DNA of 64,000 nt from Ophioderma brevispina. Its lineage: Eukaryota; Echinodermata; Ophiuroidea; Amphilepidida; Ophiodermatidae. Shown here one piece after another: positions 1-10,999 of this stretch. Within the stretch, counting starts at the first letter, position 1; each line of letters starts with the position of its first letter. The translations under genes were made by a program, and so were the position numbers. The stretch is taken from NCBI GenBank assembly GCA_023653785.1, contig JAMKCH010014201.1, positions 1 through 64,000 of the forward strand, in the 5' to 3' direction. Under the pieces are notes generated by a model, which worked only from the letters and a program-made list of their open reading frames with translations, made no database searches and was not told the DNA's origin.

Positions 1-655
1 CTCAGTTTCAAGTTTACAAACACACTGGGGAATCCCATTTCTCTCTCTTTTTATAGTAAACGAAGTACTTTTCCGTGAGAAATGCTCTTCTATAAAATTA
101 AAGAAATTAAAATCAATACTATGTCATCACAAAGTGGAGGCTATATAACATAGTATATTAATCCCACGTTAGTTCTAATCCAGGCTGCCAAGGATTTGCT
201 TGATGATCATTGCCCCATGAGCACTCTTCACATGTGTTATATAAGAGCAACCCTCGACACGTGACCGTCGCGAGACGTGACCGTCATAACTTGAAAGGAT
301 GGCGGAAAAAGTGGGAGCTCGGAGTTATGATGATCGTCAAACTACCTTGATCAAATCCATCACTTATCATGCTTATTCCAAACTCATTCGCATGATTTAC
401 ATTTGCCACTAAATCATTGACACTAAGACTGACTTTTAAGACACTGTAGGTTACATTTGGGGTGAATCGTTCTGTCTCGAGTTGCCTTCATGTGACTCAC
501 TATTGAAACTGCAAAGCAATCGCTTTAGTAATTACTTCAAAGAGAAGATTTCACTATCAGACAGAAAATTGGATTCTCAGCCACTACAAGGATGTCGCTA
601 ACAAAGCTAACGGTGCTAAAGTCCAAGCCACCTGATCTGACTCATAACAACACTC
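1..655. other. Unannotated AT-rich sequence
   Basis: No open frame, repeat relative, tRNA or satellite was recognised here. Short CpG-containing stretches near 255-300 are not long enough to call an island. Confidence 0.5.
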
Positions 656-789
656 TATTCGTGAGATGATGTCGCCAACTTTTGGGAAATCACCCAAAAT
701 AAATCCTGTGGGTTAGACCCATTGGGGCCATTCTTGGGAAGTCACACACGTGACCGAACTTTAATTTACCTCCCATGAAAAAACAAACA

Positions 790-1092
790 CAATGGAGGAA
801 TGCCGTATTTTTTCTCATTGGCGTCATGAAATTTGAGCACTCAAATCCATTCTATTCCCAAGATATAAACAAAAAACCGCCGTTTTAGTGTTTAACCATC
901 AATATTTAGGCACTTGCCCAGTATTGAATAAGAGCTTGCAAAAATGCAAATTGCAAGTGCGTCTACATCAAAACCGCAAGTTTGTTTCCCACGTGTACTT
1001 GATGGGGGGTGTATGTGCAAGTGCCAAGGCTTCTCATATCAAGTAAAGAACACAATAACTCATAAATCGGAACAGGCACCTTTAATAATTTT
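790..1092 (-). repeat. TTAA-flanked interspersed repeat, partial copy
   Basis: This stretch is the reverse complement of the repeat at 33570-33908. Shared landmarks are the GTTCCGATTTAT end beside TTTAAAGG, the CTTGATATGAGA segment, GGCACTTGCACATACACCCC, the AACTTGCGGTTTTG segment and AACGGCGGTTTTTTGTTTAT. The inner end (about 660-790) no longer matches the other copy, so the left terminus is lost or replaced. It has no coding capacity and looks like a non-autonomous DNA element. Confidence 0.75.
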
Positions 1093-1270
1093 TTCTACTG
1101 GTTAAATTTCCTTCTTTAAAAGAAACTATCGTCACTCCTGTCCTGAACGAAACAGGTAATGGGATGTTACCAATCTGAAGAACTAACGGACCTCTTGTCA
1201 AATACGATTTTCTGTCCTCAACTTATTGAAAATCAGCTTTGTGTAAATAGTGTTAATAATCATGTTCCTA

Positions 1271-1465
1271 CACACTAAAACGCCAAGTCAACTTGCCAAC
1301 GCGACTAAAAATGGGGTCAAAATTATTATTACCACAAAAATGGTAATTCACATGTTTTTGTCCACAGAATGGTTCAACATTTTAACCCCATTTTTAGTAG
1401 TGCATAGTTTACCTCAAATCGGGTCAAAGTCCAAAATGACCCCGTTGTGAATATTTTTTAGGGTG
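1271..1465 (+). mobile_element. TA-flanked MITE, copy 1 of a three-copy cluster
   Basis: The ends are CACACTAAAA and the reverse complement of CACCCTAAAAAATATT, with TA just outside the left end. Inside, two long inverted segments face each other: one carries CGACTAAAAATGGGGTCAAA and the other its complement, so the element folds into a hairpin. A TA target and short imperfect ends fit a Tc1/mariner-type non-autonomous element, but the superfamily is inferred. It has no coding capacity. Confidence 0.7.
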
Positions 1466-1574
1466 GAATACTAAACTTGCCCCAAAATGTATCAGTCCTA
1501 CCTACAGGCCAGTCATCAGCCACAAGACAAGCCTGTTGCTGAGGGTCAAAAGTGATATTATTATTCTATATTGC

Positions 1575-1762
1575 ATACTAAAAATGCCAAGTCATTAACT
1601 ATGCGCCGACTAAAAGGTTCAAAATTAGGACCACAAAAAAGGTAATTTTACTCGTTTTTGACCACAAAAGTGGTCAACATTTTAACACTATTTTTAGTGA
1701 GGTCGGTGCATAAGTTGACTCAAATAGGGGTTGACACCCGTTGTTGAAATCTTTTAGGTGTG
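1575..1762 (+). mobile_element. TA-flanked MITE, copy 2
   Basis: Same family and orientation as the copy at 1271-1465: it begins CTAAAAATGCC after TA, has an internal facing pair around GACCACAAAAAAGG and GACCACAAAAGTGG, and ends near TTTTAGGTGTG. It is more diverged, with small indels in both arms. The copies lie about 110-180 bp apart, so this is a local cluster rather than a strict tandem array. Confidence 0.65.
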
Positions 1763-1944
1763 GCAATCAGCGGGCTGTCTTCCTGATGTTGCTTTAACCT
1801 TCGGCATCTTTTTGACACCATGAATAATTATTTCTATTAAGCAGGCTGATTAGTGAGTAGGTTTTTGGTATTCATGTATTGTTCGTGAATGGTTTAATCC
1901 ATGAGTAACGGCACAACAGGGTAAAAGTTGCCGTATCTATCTGA

Positions 1945-2138
1945 GTGCAACTAAAAACCCAAGTCAACTATGCAGCACCGACAAAAAATGGGTCAAAATG
2001 TATAGCCATACAAGAGTCATATCCACGTTTTGTGTACCACAAAAAAAATGTTCAACCTTTGACCCCCATTTAGTCGGTGCATAGTTGACTCAAAACGGGG
2101 TCAAAAATGACCCCGTTGTTGACAATATTTGTAGGGTG
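1945..2138 (+). mobile_element. TA-flanked MITE, copy 3
   Basis: Same family as 1271-1465. The right end GTAGGGTG is followed by TA, and the inner arm CGGTGCATAGTTGACTC is the complement of the left arm GTCAACTATGCAGCACCGAC. The AT-rich loop holds the paired GACCAC/GTGGTC-type motif in decayed form. Confidence 0.65.
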
Positions 2139-2234
2139 TAAACTTTGGCGTCCACAAGGCGTCTTTTATCCACTTATCATCCCCCAGTCTTTCCTCCTTT
2201 TACATTTCCCGACATCATCAATGATTACAAGAAT

Positions 2235-2470
2235 GTAAAGCCCATTATACACGGTACGATTTTCATTGGATGTTGCATTCGACTCTTTCAAATAGCCCCA
2301 TTCGTATTTTTTGCCGTGTATATTGACTGTCGAACAGTAATGCATGGACCCCAAGAACTTTTGAGTGGGATTTCCGAAAGAAATTAGGACTTGTTCTATT
2401 TTTTGTCCAACTTCTAGGTGGGTTAATTGCTTTCCCAGGTACACTCATGTGGCCACATCCACAATTTTAC
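2235..2470 (+). repeat. Direct repeat, left copy (~230 bp)
   Basis: It matches 3168-3392 in the same orientation. Shared landmarks are CGGTACGATTT, TGCATTCGAC, CCGTGTATATTG, GGACTTGTTCTATTTTT and CTAGGTGGGTTAATTGC. The two copies bracket about 700 bp, a spacing that could reflect long direct terminal repeats of a small element or a simple tandem duplication. No primer-binding site or reverse transcriptase was seen between them. Confidence 0.7.
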
Positions 2471-2484
2471 AGACCAAAGAAGGG

Positions 2485-3060
2485 ACGTCTCTTTTTTTTT
2501 TTTTTGATGGAAAACCACTACATTTGCAGGCTTTGCTCACTGTGAATCTTGGCTAATATGCCGGCGGTTCCCAAAAACAAAATCACCCAAAAATAGGCTG
2601 ACCTCTAAGAAAGCTAATAATACTTTGGGATGTATCCCACCCAGACATCATAACAAAAATAAAAGGATGTATGTTTCTTGTAGAAGAGTGGACATGAAAT
2701 TTGAACAAGTGGTTACAAACAAGTAATATGCTTTACACATGCAAGGTATTTATAATAAGGTGTGGTCTTCTGGTATGTGGTGTTGAAGGAGCACAGTCAT
2801 ATTCTGTTGGTCAATCTGCCTTAACTTCAAATTGCAGAGTGACTATGTTACTATGTTATTTTTGTATCTCGGTCACTATCCAATATTTTTGGCGATCTCC
2901 CGAGCCATCGTTTTGTCTCACCCCGAGTTACCCCCTGACTCACTGGACAGTTTTGGAATTGAAATCTGAACAGAAGTTGGACCGTGTATTTTGCAAAATA
3001 TTGCATTTGATTAATACCAGACCATCTGGCAAAGTTTGACAACTGAGTCGAATCAAAAAC
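2485..3060 (+). repeat. Duplicated segment, copy 1
   Basis: It shares most of its length with 5160-5700: CACTGTGAATCTTGGCT, ATACTTTGGGA, CAGTCATATTCTGTTGGTCA, TGAAATCTGAACAGAAGT and GCATTTGATTAAT occur in the same order in both. A 112-codon open frame crosses it (2701-3039), but it has no recognisable domain and the frame is not kept in the second copy, so I do not call it a gene. Confidence 0.7.
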
Positions 3061-3167
3061 TTTGCCGGTATAAGGGGCTTAAAATACCACTTCTACATGC
3101 TGACGATATACACCTGTACTTTTCATGCCAGTCCTGTAATAAAGCGAAGAACTGTGTCCTCTTAAGG

Positions 3168-3392
3168 CCCCATATAACGGTACGATTTCCATTGGAATGG
3201 TTGCATTCGACCTTTCAAATTTATCGCCCATTCGTTTGTTGACCGTGTATATTGCACTGTCGAACCTGTATTAGGACCCAGAGAATTGATTGAATTCGAA
3301 AGGAAATAGGACTTGTTCTATTTTTCGTCCAACGTCTAGGTGGGTTAATTGCGTTCCCAGGTACACCCATTTGGCCACATCTAACAATTTTG
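3168..3392 (+). repeat. Direct repeat, right copy
   Basis: Partner of 2235-2470. This copy reads CCGTGTATATTGCACTGTCG where the left copy has small deletions, and both end at the GCCACATC...CAATTTT segment. Confidence 0.7.
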
Positions 3393-3399
3393 GGCATCC

Positions 3400-5150
3400 A
3401 GAAGGACCCTTGTCACGATGTATTGTAATAATCTTGATTTGGACTTATGCTTCATTTCATTTAATTTAAAGCAAACTTTATTACCTATTTGGAATTGAAC
3501 TAAAGGAGACCTGGGAGACAGACTAGGTACAGTGACCATAGGTTCTAGAAGGATCTTTTTAACTTTCAAGAGATATAGGTTATGGAAAAGGAAAATGCAG
3601 TGGACATTTGCCAGAACTATGCAGGTGTTTCTTTGTCTTATGTAAGAGGGATTTCAATTGAGACTTGTTGATTGGTTATTTTTTAACTCACGTGCACTTG
3701 TCATCGAGGGAGGCAGATGTAGAAAGGAGTTCTGCAACTTCATCCAAGCCTGTACATATCCATGCCTGATTAAAATAATATTGTGCGTGCGCCCTATAGT
3801 GTGTCTTTCCAGGGTATAAAGAAGGCTACTCGGAAGTAGCAAGTGCTTACCATGAGACTACCAGGCCAAAAATAATTTAATTAGGTCCAGGGGTGTATGG
3901 GGCTCCCTAAATATATTTGTAGCAAGCGCTCATCCGTTGGAGGCTACCAAGGCCTTAAATCTGGCGAGAGCACAACATGGAGTCCGGCAGCGGTCATTTC
4001 ATTTCAGAAGTTGACTCTTGGTTGGATGAAGGACCTGCCCTCTTGCAAGTCAGTTTTCATTTTGGTTGTCAACTTTTTGTCAAACGTAAGTTTAACATCC
4101 TATATGAATTGGGGGGGGGGTTTGAGGAATTGTGATATGTATTGTTTTGTTAAATTTATTAATTGAAGTTAAGGAAATATTTGGATTTCAAAATTTGAGA
4201 AAAAGTAGGTACCCACATTATGCAGAAGCAAATCTCTATTGCAATAAAGGAATATGAGTAGTGGAAAAGTTATGTTAATTGCCTTGCATATAGTATTAGA
4301 AAATGTTGTTGTAATTAGAAAATATAGTCAAGTGTTGGTCCAAAGTTGGAAAGACTTTGGTTTTAGAGGTTTGATATGAATAGGGTCCAGAAAATGGGCA
4401 CAAAATTTATATGGTACTAGGAAGGAAGTTTTTAGTTTTTTTTAGAAAATTGGACCAAACTGAAATATTTTCATGAATACTTTTCAAAATAGAGCAATGT
4501 GTATTATTCCGTTATTTTATAAATGATATGTTAAAGGTATGTTATGGGACTACAGTGTTATTGGACATTTTGGTATGTGTCTATTTTATCTGTAGCCACC
4601 TTTTCTGTTTGGATCACCTTTTGTGATTGGGAGTATGCTATTCCAGTAAATTTTGGGGACAGTGGACCACATACCTCTGTAACAACACTGACTTAGGTTT
4701 CTATCACGTTTGGCAAGTAAAGTCTTGCAGTTACGCCAAAGCATGGTAATGGTTTGAAGTAAAGATCGACTCTAAGGTTTCACCAGAATACTTGAGGCGA
4801 AGATAATTGGGTTCAAATCTATGAACTGTGAATGTCTGAACTGTGAAACAAACCGCAAATAACAATTCTTGACTGGATTTGCAGCGTAGTGTTACACAGT
4901 AAGTATTTTAATGATCTCAGTGTAGTGAAATGTTGCAACTGTTAAAGTGTGATTATTAAGGACGAGGGAACTTAATTGAAACTGAGTTTCATTTTAGCAA
5001 CAACAAAAAAAGTTGTAGTGCTATTATTTATTTATTGAAGCAAGATTAATAAAATACTGTTTAGTTTGGTTGTGAGTATGAAAGTAAAACTGATTTGTCA
5101 TTGCTTGTCTTATAGCGTCCAGATTGAGCAATGGTATCTTTGATACCAAC
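3400..5150. other. Unannotated AT-rich sequence
   Basis: No domain-bearing frame, repeat relative or RNA gene was recognised. It holds an 11-nt G run near 4110. The segment resembles ordinary intergenic or intronic sequence. Confidence 0.45.
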
Positions 5151-5159
5151 TGGTGACAG

Positions 5160-5700
5160 ACACGTCTTTTTTTTTAAACATCTACATGTGCATGCTTTGG
5201 CTCACTGTGAATCTGGCTTAATATGGCCTGTCCCAAAAACAAAATCAGCGACCTCTATAAATCTAATGAAATACTTTGGGAGTATCCCACCCAGACTATC
5301 ATAACAAAACTTAAAAGGATGGATGTTCTGTAGAAGATTGGACATGAAATTGGAACAAGTGGTAAGAAGATCTTATCATCAAGTATTATAGTAATATAGT
5401 GTGTGGTCTTCTGTATGTGTGTGTGAAGGAGTACAGTCATATTCTGTTGGTCAGCTATATGTAGCTGTGCTTAACTTCAAGATTGCAAGTGACTATGTAA
5501 CATGTTTTGTTGCATATCCCTTATAGCTCTATGTGTTCTACCATGAGAACCTCCGGACATCACTGGACATTTTGGGAAATGAAATCTGAACAGAAGTGGA
5601 TGTGTTATGCAAAAATATTGCATTTGATTAATCACCAGAACCATCTCTGGAAAAGTTTGACCAACTGATTCGGATAAAAAATTTTGACCGTCATTAATGG
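5160..5700 (+). repeat. Duplicated segment, copy 2
   Basis: Second copy of 2485-3060 in the same orientation, with many 1-3 bp indels. Unlike the first, it is not bracketed by the 230-bp direct repeats. The T-rich left edge (CGTCT followed by a T run) is common to both copies and may mark the true boundary of the element. Confidence 0.7.
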
Positions 5701-6024
5701 GTAACTTCACTAAATGCATCACAGATATTTCAAATTTGGATGGACCCCAAACATGCATTCAGTTAAATGAAAACTAATTAAGTTTTTTTATTATATCCAG
5801 CCCTCGATTGACATTCTTTATTCAGGGGTGAAGCTGATAACATTGCTCTCTAACAATTATTATTCCTATTTCAATAAGCGACCCGCTTCGCAACCTTGTC
5901 ACGCACCCGTATATGTTTCTGGACTAATTCGCTGGGCAAGACATTTCGAGCCATTAGTAACATTATAGGTTTGAAGCGTTTGAGTATGCCAACTTATATG
6001 GAATTACATCGAAAGACTTAAAAT

Positions 6025-6138
6025 AAACTTCAACGTCTACAAAACCGTACTGCCAATCTCATTTAAGGCCAAAAAATATGACCATGCCACACCTCTACTT
6101 CGTGAACTCCATACTTTTAAACATGGTTGGCCCTTTTG
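6025..6138 (+). pseudogene. LINE ORF2 C-terminal fragment
   Basis: Reading from 6025 gives KLQRLQNRTANLI; one base later (a +1 shift at 6064) the frame continues KAKKYDHATPLLRELHTF and reaches a stop at 6139-6141. The pattern of LQ-x-LQNR-x-A-x-LI followed by a D-H-x-TPLL-x-EL block is the usual tail of CR1/Jockey/RTE-like non-LTR retrotransposon ORF2 proteins. Everything upstream, including the RT catalytic part, is absent or unrecognisable. A poly(A) run 220 bp downstream fits a 5'-truncated insertion. Confidence 0.7.
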
Positions 6139-6145
6139 AGGTAGA

Positions 6146-6235
6146 CGTTTCATATAGAAGTCCCGTGGATGCTAATGAGGTATTGCCATTCATTTCGTCA
6201 AGAGCTACTGCACAACATCGTACAGCGTTTGTCCC
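6146..6235 (+). repeat. LINE-associated 3' segment, copy 1
   Basis: This ~90-bp stretch recurs at 53838-53930 in the same orientation; both have GACGTTTCA, AATGAGGTATTGCCATT, GCTACTGCACAACAT and CAGTGCATGAC-like ends. It lies directly after the LINE stop codon, so it is probably the element's 3' untranslated region. Confidence 0.6.
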
Positions 6236-6357
6236 CTGTGTAACCTTAAATTGGCCCCTATTGAAAAAGTGACACCACAATTAACTACCTATAGCATTGG
6301 TATAGAGGGTTCATACAAACTACCAAAGGTGTCAAACCTTTTCTGTGTGTGTATGTG

Positions 6358-6423
<66 letters not shown>
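6358..6423 (+). repeat. Poly(A) run of 66 nt
   Basis: An uninterrupted A run directly follows a short GTGTGTGTATGTG stretch. It is the longest homopolymer in the window. It could be the tail of the truncated LINE upstream, of a processed RNA, or a length error in assembly. Confidence 0.8.
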
Positions 6424-6424
<1 letters not shown>

Positions 6425-7440
6425 ATTCAGCCTTACATTCCCAGCAGAAGTGAGAAGTGTATTAAGTTCTGCTCAGGACACCAGTATAGGGTTTTTTTTT
6501 TTAATGTATAAATGTATTAAAAGTCTCTGACATTTTTTTTTCTTTAAAATTAATTAGGCATGCTGATTAGGTGTAATCGTTCACTTGCACTCGGCAATAT
6601 TATTACCTTGTAGCTGAAAAGTATTATGCTTTTAATAGTAATTTCAGTCATAGTGTAGTTTTGTTTTTGTGTTTTCAAGGTATTTTTAAAAAAAATTTAC
6701 TTTAATTAACTAATTTTTTTTCTCTTTCAGTCGGCTTGCGCCTTTATTTCTTTTAAATTACAATTCTATTAACATCATTTCACATAACATGACATTGTTA
6801 TGATATACATGCATACAAAACACCGTGTTACTCCATCATTATTGTCCCCTTAACATATTACATCTTATCATGTCATGTTTCATTATATAATATCGTGTCA
6901 CATTGTTTACTTAGTTCACATCTTCTCAGTTCATTGCACATTATAACATGTTATTCTACCAAGTCACACGTTATCTTTCATCTACTATTTCTCTTATCGT
7001 ATCAAAATTCCATTGAAACACAAAGTGTAAAATCTTATAACGTTAACATGAAAAATGTCTTATCTTTTTTCCCGTAAACATGTACCAATAGATTTCTAGA
7101 GTACATGAATATAAATTCTTCCAAATGTTTAAACGAAACACCTTGTAAAATAAGACCAAGATCTATATTATATTCCTTAGTTTAAGTTCATGTTTAAACA
7201 AAAATATGACATTAGGGTGTTTTCCATACTTGTATTTACTCACACACATTTTTGCAATTGCTATAACCTTATTTATCAAATTGTTGTTTTTGATATTCGC
7301 TTTAGAATAGCCAAATAGAACATCGAATAAAATTAATTAACTAATTAACACATTAGTAAAAGCAAACAAAAATCAGGTGCACTGTCACTTCGAAATTTTA
7401 CTGACAGAGAACAATTCCACAGCAATATTTCAGAGTATGC
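6424..7440. other. AT-rich sequence with low-complexity CATG/TTAC words
   Basis: Between 6780 and 6990 the sequence repeats loose variants of TCACATTAACATGTTAT, suggesting a decayed short-period repeat. No coding or RNA feature was seen. Confidence 0.4.
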
Positions 7441-7447
7441 ACTTGGG

Positions 7448-7582
7448 CAGTACCGGGGACATGCCAGGTGGGGTGGGGGGAAGAGCGCCCCCTCTGAATT
7501 TTTGTTTGGGAAATTTGGGACATTTGTTGCACTTACTGGGAACTTGCCCCCTCGGAACCACCGGGCTGGCTACGCGCCTGCC
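7448..7582. mobile_element. Possible hAT-type MITE remnant
   Basis: The right edge CTGGCTACGCGCCTG is the reverse complement of CAGGCGCGTAGCCAG, close to terminal repeats common in hAT elements of animals. The left edge CAGTACCGGGGACATGCCAG resembles it only loosely, and no 8-bp target duplication is visible. The interior carries a G-rich and a C-rich block (GGTGGGGTGGGGGG and GCCCCCT). Confidence 0.35.
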
Positions 7583-7589
7583 CCAATTG

Positions 7590-8215
7590 TTACTCATGAG
7601 GTTCACCCTATAATGAGGTTCACCCCTTGCACATCCTGGCATGTGGACATGTCATTTAAATTTTAGTACCAGAAAACGATGTGTATGTTTTGAGATCTGA
7701 AATGAGGATATTATTTGTGCAATTGCTGCACTGCAGATGATTCAGAATTGAAAAGTTTTCCTAGTATTTCAAATTATGCTGCAGTGCTGGTTAGGAAAAG
7801 CAGAAACAAGAAGTTCTGCACACTTTTATCTTGTGAAGTGCAGCAAAATTATACGTTTGACATTTTGTGTCAGTTTTAAATGAGCACTACCACCCTATAT
7901 GTTACTGAATGGTATGATATAAACCGCTGCAGAATCACCCTGTATGCTAATAAAACGTGATGATGTGACTGATATCTCTAGTTGATATTTTTGTTGTTCT
8001 GACAGTAAAGAGACATTTGTACAATTTTCTTTACTATTCTACCATTCTGTGATGGTATACAGTAAAGTTGCGGAACAGGATGTGAAATACTGATTTTTTT
8101 ATGTTATTGCACCACCCTGTATACAAAACATTTATAATTTTTCCAAAATACATAATTGCAATTCTTTGATAATGGCAAATGTGCTTCAAAATGACTATGT
8201 TAAAGGGGGATGATC
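7590..8215. other. Unannotated AT-rich sequence
   Basis: It contains several CACCCTGTAT/CACCCTATAT words (about 7890, 7935 and 8110) but no clear repeat unit or open frame. Confidence 0.4.
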
Positions 8216-8218
8216 CGA

Positions 8219-8320
8219 TTTAAAGAGGCCCGCACTGCCACTGGCTCATTTTCACAAAATACGAAATTTCCTCAATTTGCTCTCAAATGATAGTCTAGGC
8301 CATTGGAAGAATAGAGATAC
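8219..8320 (+). repeat. Repeat E, left part (split by an insertion)
   Basis: It matches the left end of the repeat at 36772-37575, including the segment TAGTCTAGGCCATTGGAAGA. The match stops where TAGTCAGGGG begins, and the rest of the same repeat resumes at 11808. The two parts are thus one element split by a 3.5-kb insertion. Confidence 0.75.
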
Positions 8321-8377
8321 TAGTCAGGGGGCACGTGTCAACTACTTCAGAAGTTTGGCCATGTCTGATATTTTACA

Positions 8378-8885
8378 TGGACCTTGTTATTGAACCCATA
8401 AGGAGTTGATTTCAACTTGTTGTCTAATTCTCAGTGACGATTTTTATCGATTGAGGGCGCTTTTTAAAATGGCCGCCAAAATGGTAAAAAAAGCTAAATA
8501 GTCATGTATAAAGTGCTTCAGAAAAATTGATTGTCTGGTTTTCAATATGGACCTTATTGATTAACCCATTTTCAGTTGTTTTCAACCTAATATCAAATTC
8601 TCAATGACGTTTTCATCAACTGAGGGCGTTTTTTTCAAAATGGCGGCCAAAATGATAAAAAAAAAACTATTGAGAAAAAAGTAGTCTTGTATAAAGTGCT
8701 TCAGAAAATATGTTGAGTGTGATTTAAAATATGGGCCTTGATAATACACTCATAAGGAGTTGTTTTCAGCTTCATGTCAAATTCTCAGTCACAGTTTTCA
8801 GTGATAGAGTGCACTTTTTCAAAATGGCGGCCAAAATGATAGGGAAAAATGCTCTAACAAATAGAATAGTCACGATTTAGGAACG
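8378..8885 (+). repeat. Three ~170-bp tandem units at the left flank
   Basis: Units begin near 8378, 8546 and 8730 with ATGGACCTT or ATGGGCCTT, and each carries GAGGGCG or GAGTGCA, then AAAATGGCGGCCAAAATG (or a close variant), then AAAGTGCTTCAGAAAA in the first two. The first unit is also the inverted partner of 11640-11807. Repetition of only the left arm could be internal amplification of a terminal repeat. Confidence 0.7.
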
Positions 8886-8894
8886 TCATCTTCC

Positions 8895-9065
8895 TGATAA
8901 GCTCTTCCAAGTTAGCTTGATCCATAGGTTCATAGGGGCTCAGCTAGGAGGCGCAGGGCCCTGTTCAAGTCCCATGCTGGGACAAGACAAGCGACTTCCT
9001 GGGAGGACACTCGTGAAACATTCTCTTCAAGAGGTTATTCAGGACAGGTGAATCAGACACGTTAG
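8895..9065 (-). pseudogene. Tyrosine recombinase N-terminal remnant (DIRS type)
   Basis: On the minus strand this reads SDSPVLNNLLKRMFHECPPR, then after a frame change SPYEPMDQANLEEL. The order 'SPVL-x-x-LLK, ERPPRK-like, PPYEP' is the entry to the tyrosine recombinase of DIRS1-type elements. The sequence changes to the flanking repeat at about 8885, before any catalytic R, H or Y could be encoded, so it cannot be active. A WDL-like motif (AWDLNRALRLL) sits between the two parts in another frame. Confidence 0.7.
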
Positions 9066-9399
9066 ATCCCCCTGAGAAGTCATGATGGACAGAAGCTGTG
9101 GTAGTGCGGCAGACTCTCACGGAGCGTGCACTGGCCCCCATGTTGCTGGAAAACCCATGTGAGGAACTCTGCTACGTTTCCCAAAGAGGCCTTATATAAG
9201 GATTTACTTTGTTGTCTTGGCACCATGCATGGTTCTTCCTGATGCAGATGTTGTCTTTATCATTGAAGGATGCCTTGCCTTTCCTGCCAGGGCAGCAGCC
9301 TCTTCAGAAGGGCCTGCTGCCGTTTAGTATCTGATGAAAGTCGTCATACAGTCAGGTGAAGGGTCTAAATTGTCGCTAGAGGAACTTGGGTCTTGTCCG

Positions 9400-10165
9400 G
9401 ATTCATCAAGAGGTCTCTCCTAATCGGGAGGTAAAACGGTTCTGCCACCGTGAGAGGAAGTACTTTCGGGAAACACATCTGTCTGGGCCAGTGTGGGCTA
9501 TTAGAAGCACGTTGCGCCCGCTGGATCTCGAGAGCATCTCCAGCACCCTGGGTATCATCGCTATCGAGGGAACGCATATGACGAGATCCTGTCCCAGCTG
9601 ATCGTCATTGCGTCTATGGTGAACGCCATCTGATCCGCTCTTCAGGAACAGTATGTCGGGAGCTGGTTGTGATGCTTTGCAATGGCTGTGGTCCAAGACA
9701 CTGCCAATTGCCAGCCTTCCCAGTGGGCTACCCAGCCCATCTTGGACGTGTTTATGGTGGGCATGGAATCGGGACCACCAGGAGTGAATGTTGTGAAGCT
9801 GCTTCCACTGATGGCGTAGTGGACCTTTGGAGAGACATCTATACCCTTGGACATCTTGTCTCTCTTGGGGCTGAACTTGGATAGAACATGAAGCTGTATG
9901 TATCTCATACGTAGGGGCATTGGGGAAGGACTGTTGTGAGGCTGGCGATAAGGCCAAGAAGCCGTAACCACAGTTGGCTGGAGCCGTCTGCCTGGGAGGT
10001 AAAACGGTTCTGCCACTGTGAGAGGAAGTACTTTCTGGAACCACATCTGTCTGGGCCAGTGTGTTCTATTAGAAGCATGTTGCACCCGCTGGATCTCGAG
10101 AGCTTCTCCAGCACCCTTGGTATCATCGCTAGCGGGGGGACGCATATGCTGAGATGCTGTCACAG
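9400..10165 (-). pseudogene. DIRS RNase H to pre-recombinase region, duplicated
   Basis: Minus-strand frames give TSKMGWVAHWEGWQLA (RNase H-like, cf. DASKxGWGAH), IPRVLEMLSRSS, and LPLTVAEPFYLP with DLLMNPDKTQVPL, all in the order typical of DIRS elements. The block 9420-9735 is repeated at 9990-10240, so IPRVLE/LTVAEPFYLP occurs twice. Frames change several times; a 212-codon frame (9406-10044) is the longest remaining and mixes two original frames. Confidence 0.75.
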
Positions 10166-10209
10166 CTGATCATCATTGCGTCCGCTCCCCAGGAACAGTA
10201 TGTCAGGAG

Positions 10210-10960
10210 CTCGTTGTCCCAGCCACTGCGAAAAGGTCGATTAGAGGCCGCTGTAGTCTGTTGAAGACCACTTTGCATATTATTGGGTTGATGTGTCATT
10301 TCACCGACAAGCCCCTGACCTTGGTCGGGGCATGGATGGCTGTTCCCCTTCTCGACAGGGTACCCGCTAAAATGTTGCCTGCTCCGGGTAGATGAACTGC
10401 CTAGAGCTCGACTGTGGCGCTGGCACCCTTCAGCAGCTGATTTGTCTGTTGATATAAGAGTCAGGCTGCGGGTACATCCTTGAGAATTTTTACCTTTGAG
10501 GTTGTTGCAGCGTAGCGCGATCGTCTAGCTGGTCCTTGACCTTTTCGAAGTAGGCGCGGTTAAGCCAGGCGAACCACCCACAGCTCCAGAACGTTGGTGT
10601 GCTTCACCCATGATACCAATGGCGGAGGCAAGGTAAAACACTGCCCAATGCCAGCTTTCCCAGTGGCTTCTCAACCCGGCTTGGACAGGTCTATGGTGAG
10701 CGTGGACGCGAGAGAGCCCAGGGGAATTGTTGTCGAGGAGGCATCCACCATCTTGAGGGCGGGGGGACCTGTGGAGAAATGTCTATCACTTCGACATCCA
10801 GGCCCTCTGAGGTTGAACTTGGATGGGACCACGTAAAGCTGTATGTATCTTGAACGTAGGGGTACTTGGGAAGGACTGATTGTGAGGCTGGCGATACGGC
10901 CAAGAAGCCGGAACCACAGTTTGGAGGATCCGTCTGCCTAGCGAGGAGGACCATGCGCAG
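10210..10960 (-). pseudogene. DIRS RT end, RNase H-like and DLFA region
   Basis: Minus-strand reading gives LWFRLLGRIASLT with RYIQLYVV (end of the RT domain), then DLSKPG and SHWESWHWAVF (RNase H-like), then VHLPGAGNILAGTLSRRGTA (compare the usual HIPGxxNxxADxLSR), and IDLFAVAG at about 10221-10242. The segment 10640-10960 is copied at 9695-10005, which places an earlier coding segment downstream of a later one. This is a tandem internal rearrangement. Confidence 0.75.
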
Positions 10961-10999
10961 ACAGGACTGACGGCTTTTGTTCTCTCTGCGATGTCGGGA

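Noticed and set aside
2235..3392. LTR retrotransposon bounded by the 230-bp direct repeats
   Set aside because: The interior is only about 700 bp with no primer-binding site, polypurine tract or reverse transcriptase, and TG...CA ends are not evident.
9406..10044. 212-codon minus-strand open frame as an intact gene
   Set aside because: It is the longest frame in the window, but it mixes reading frames of a DIRS polyprotein whose true motifs lie in different frames, and it crosses a duplication junction.
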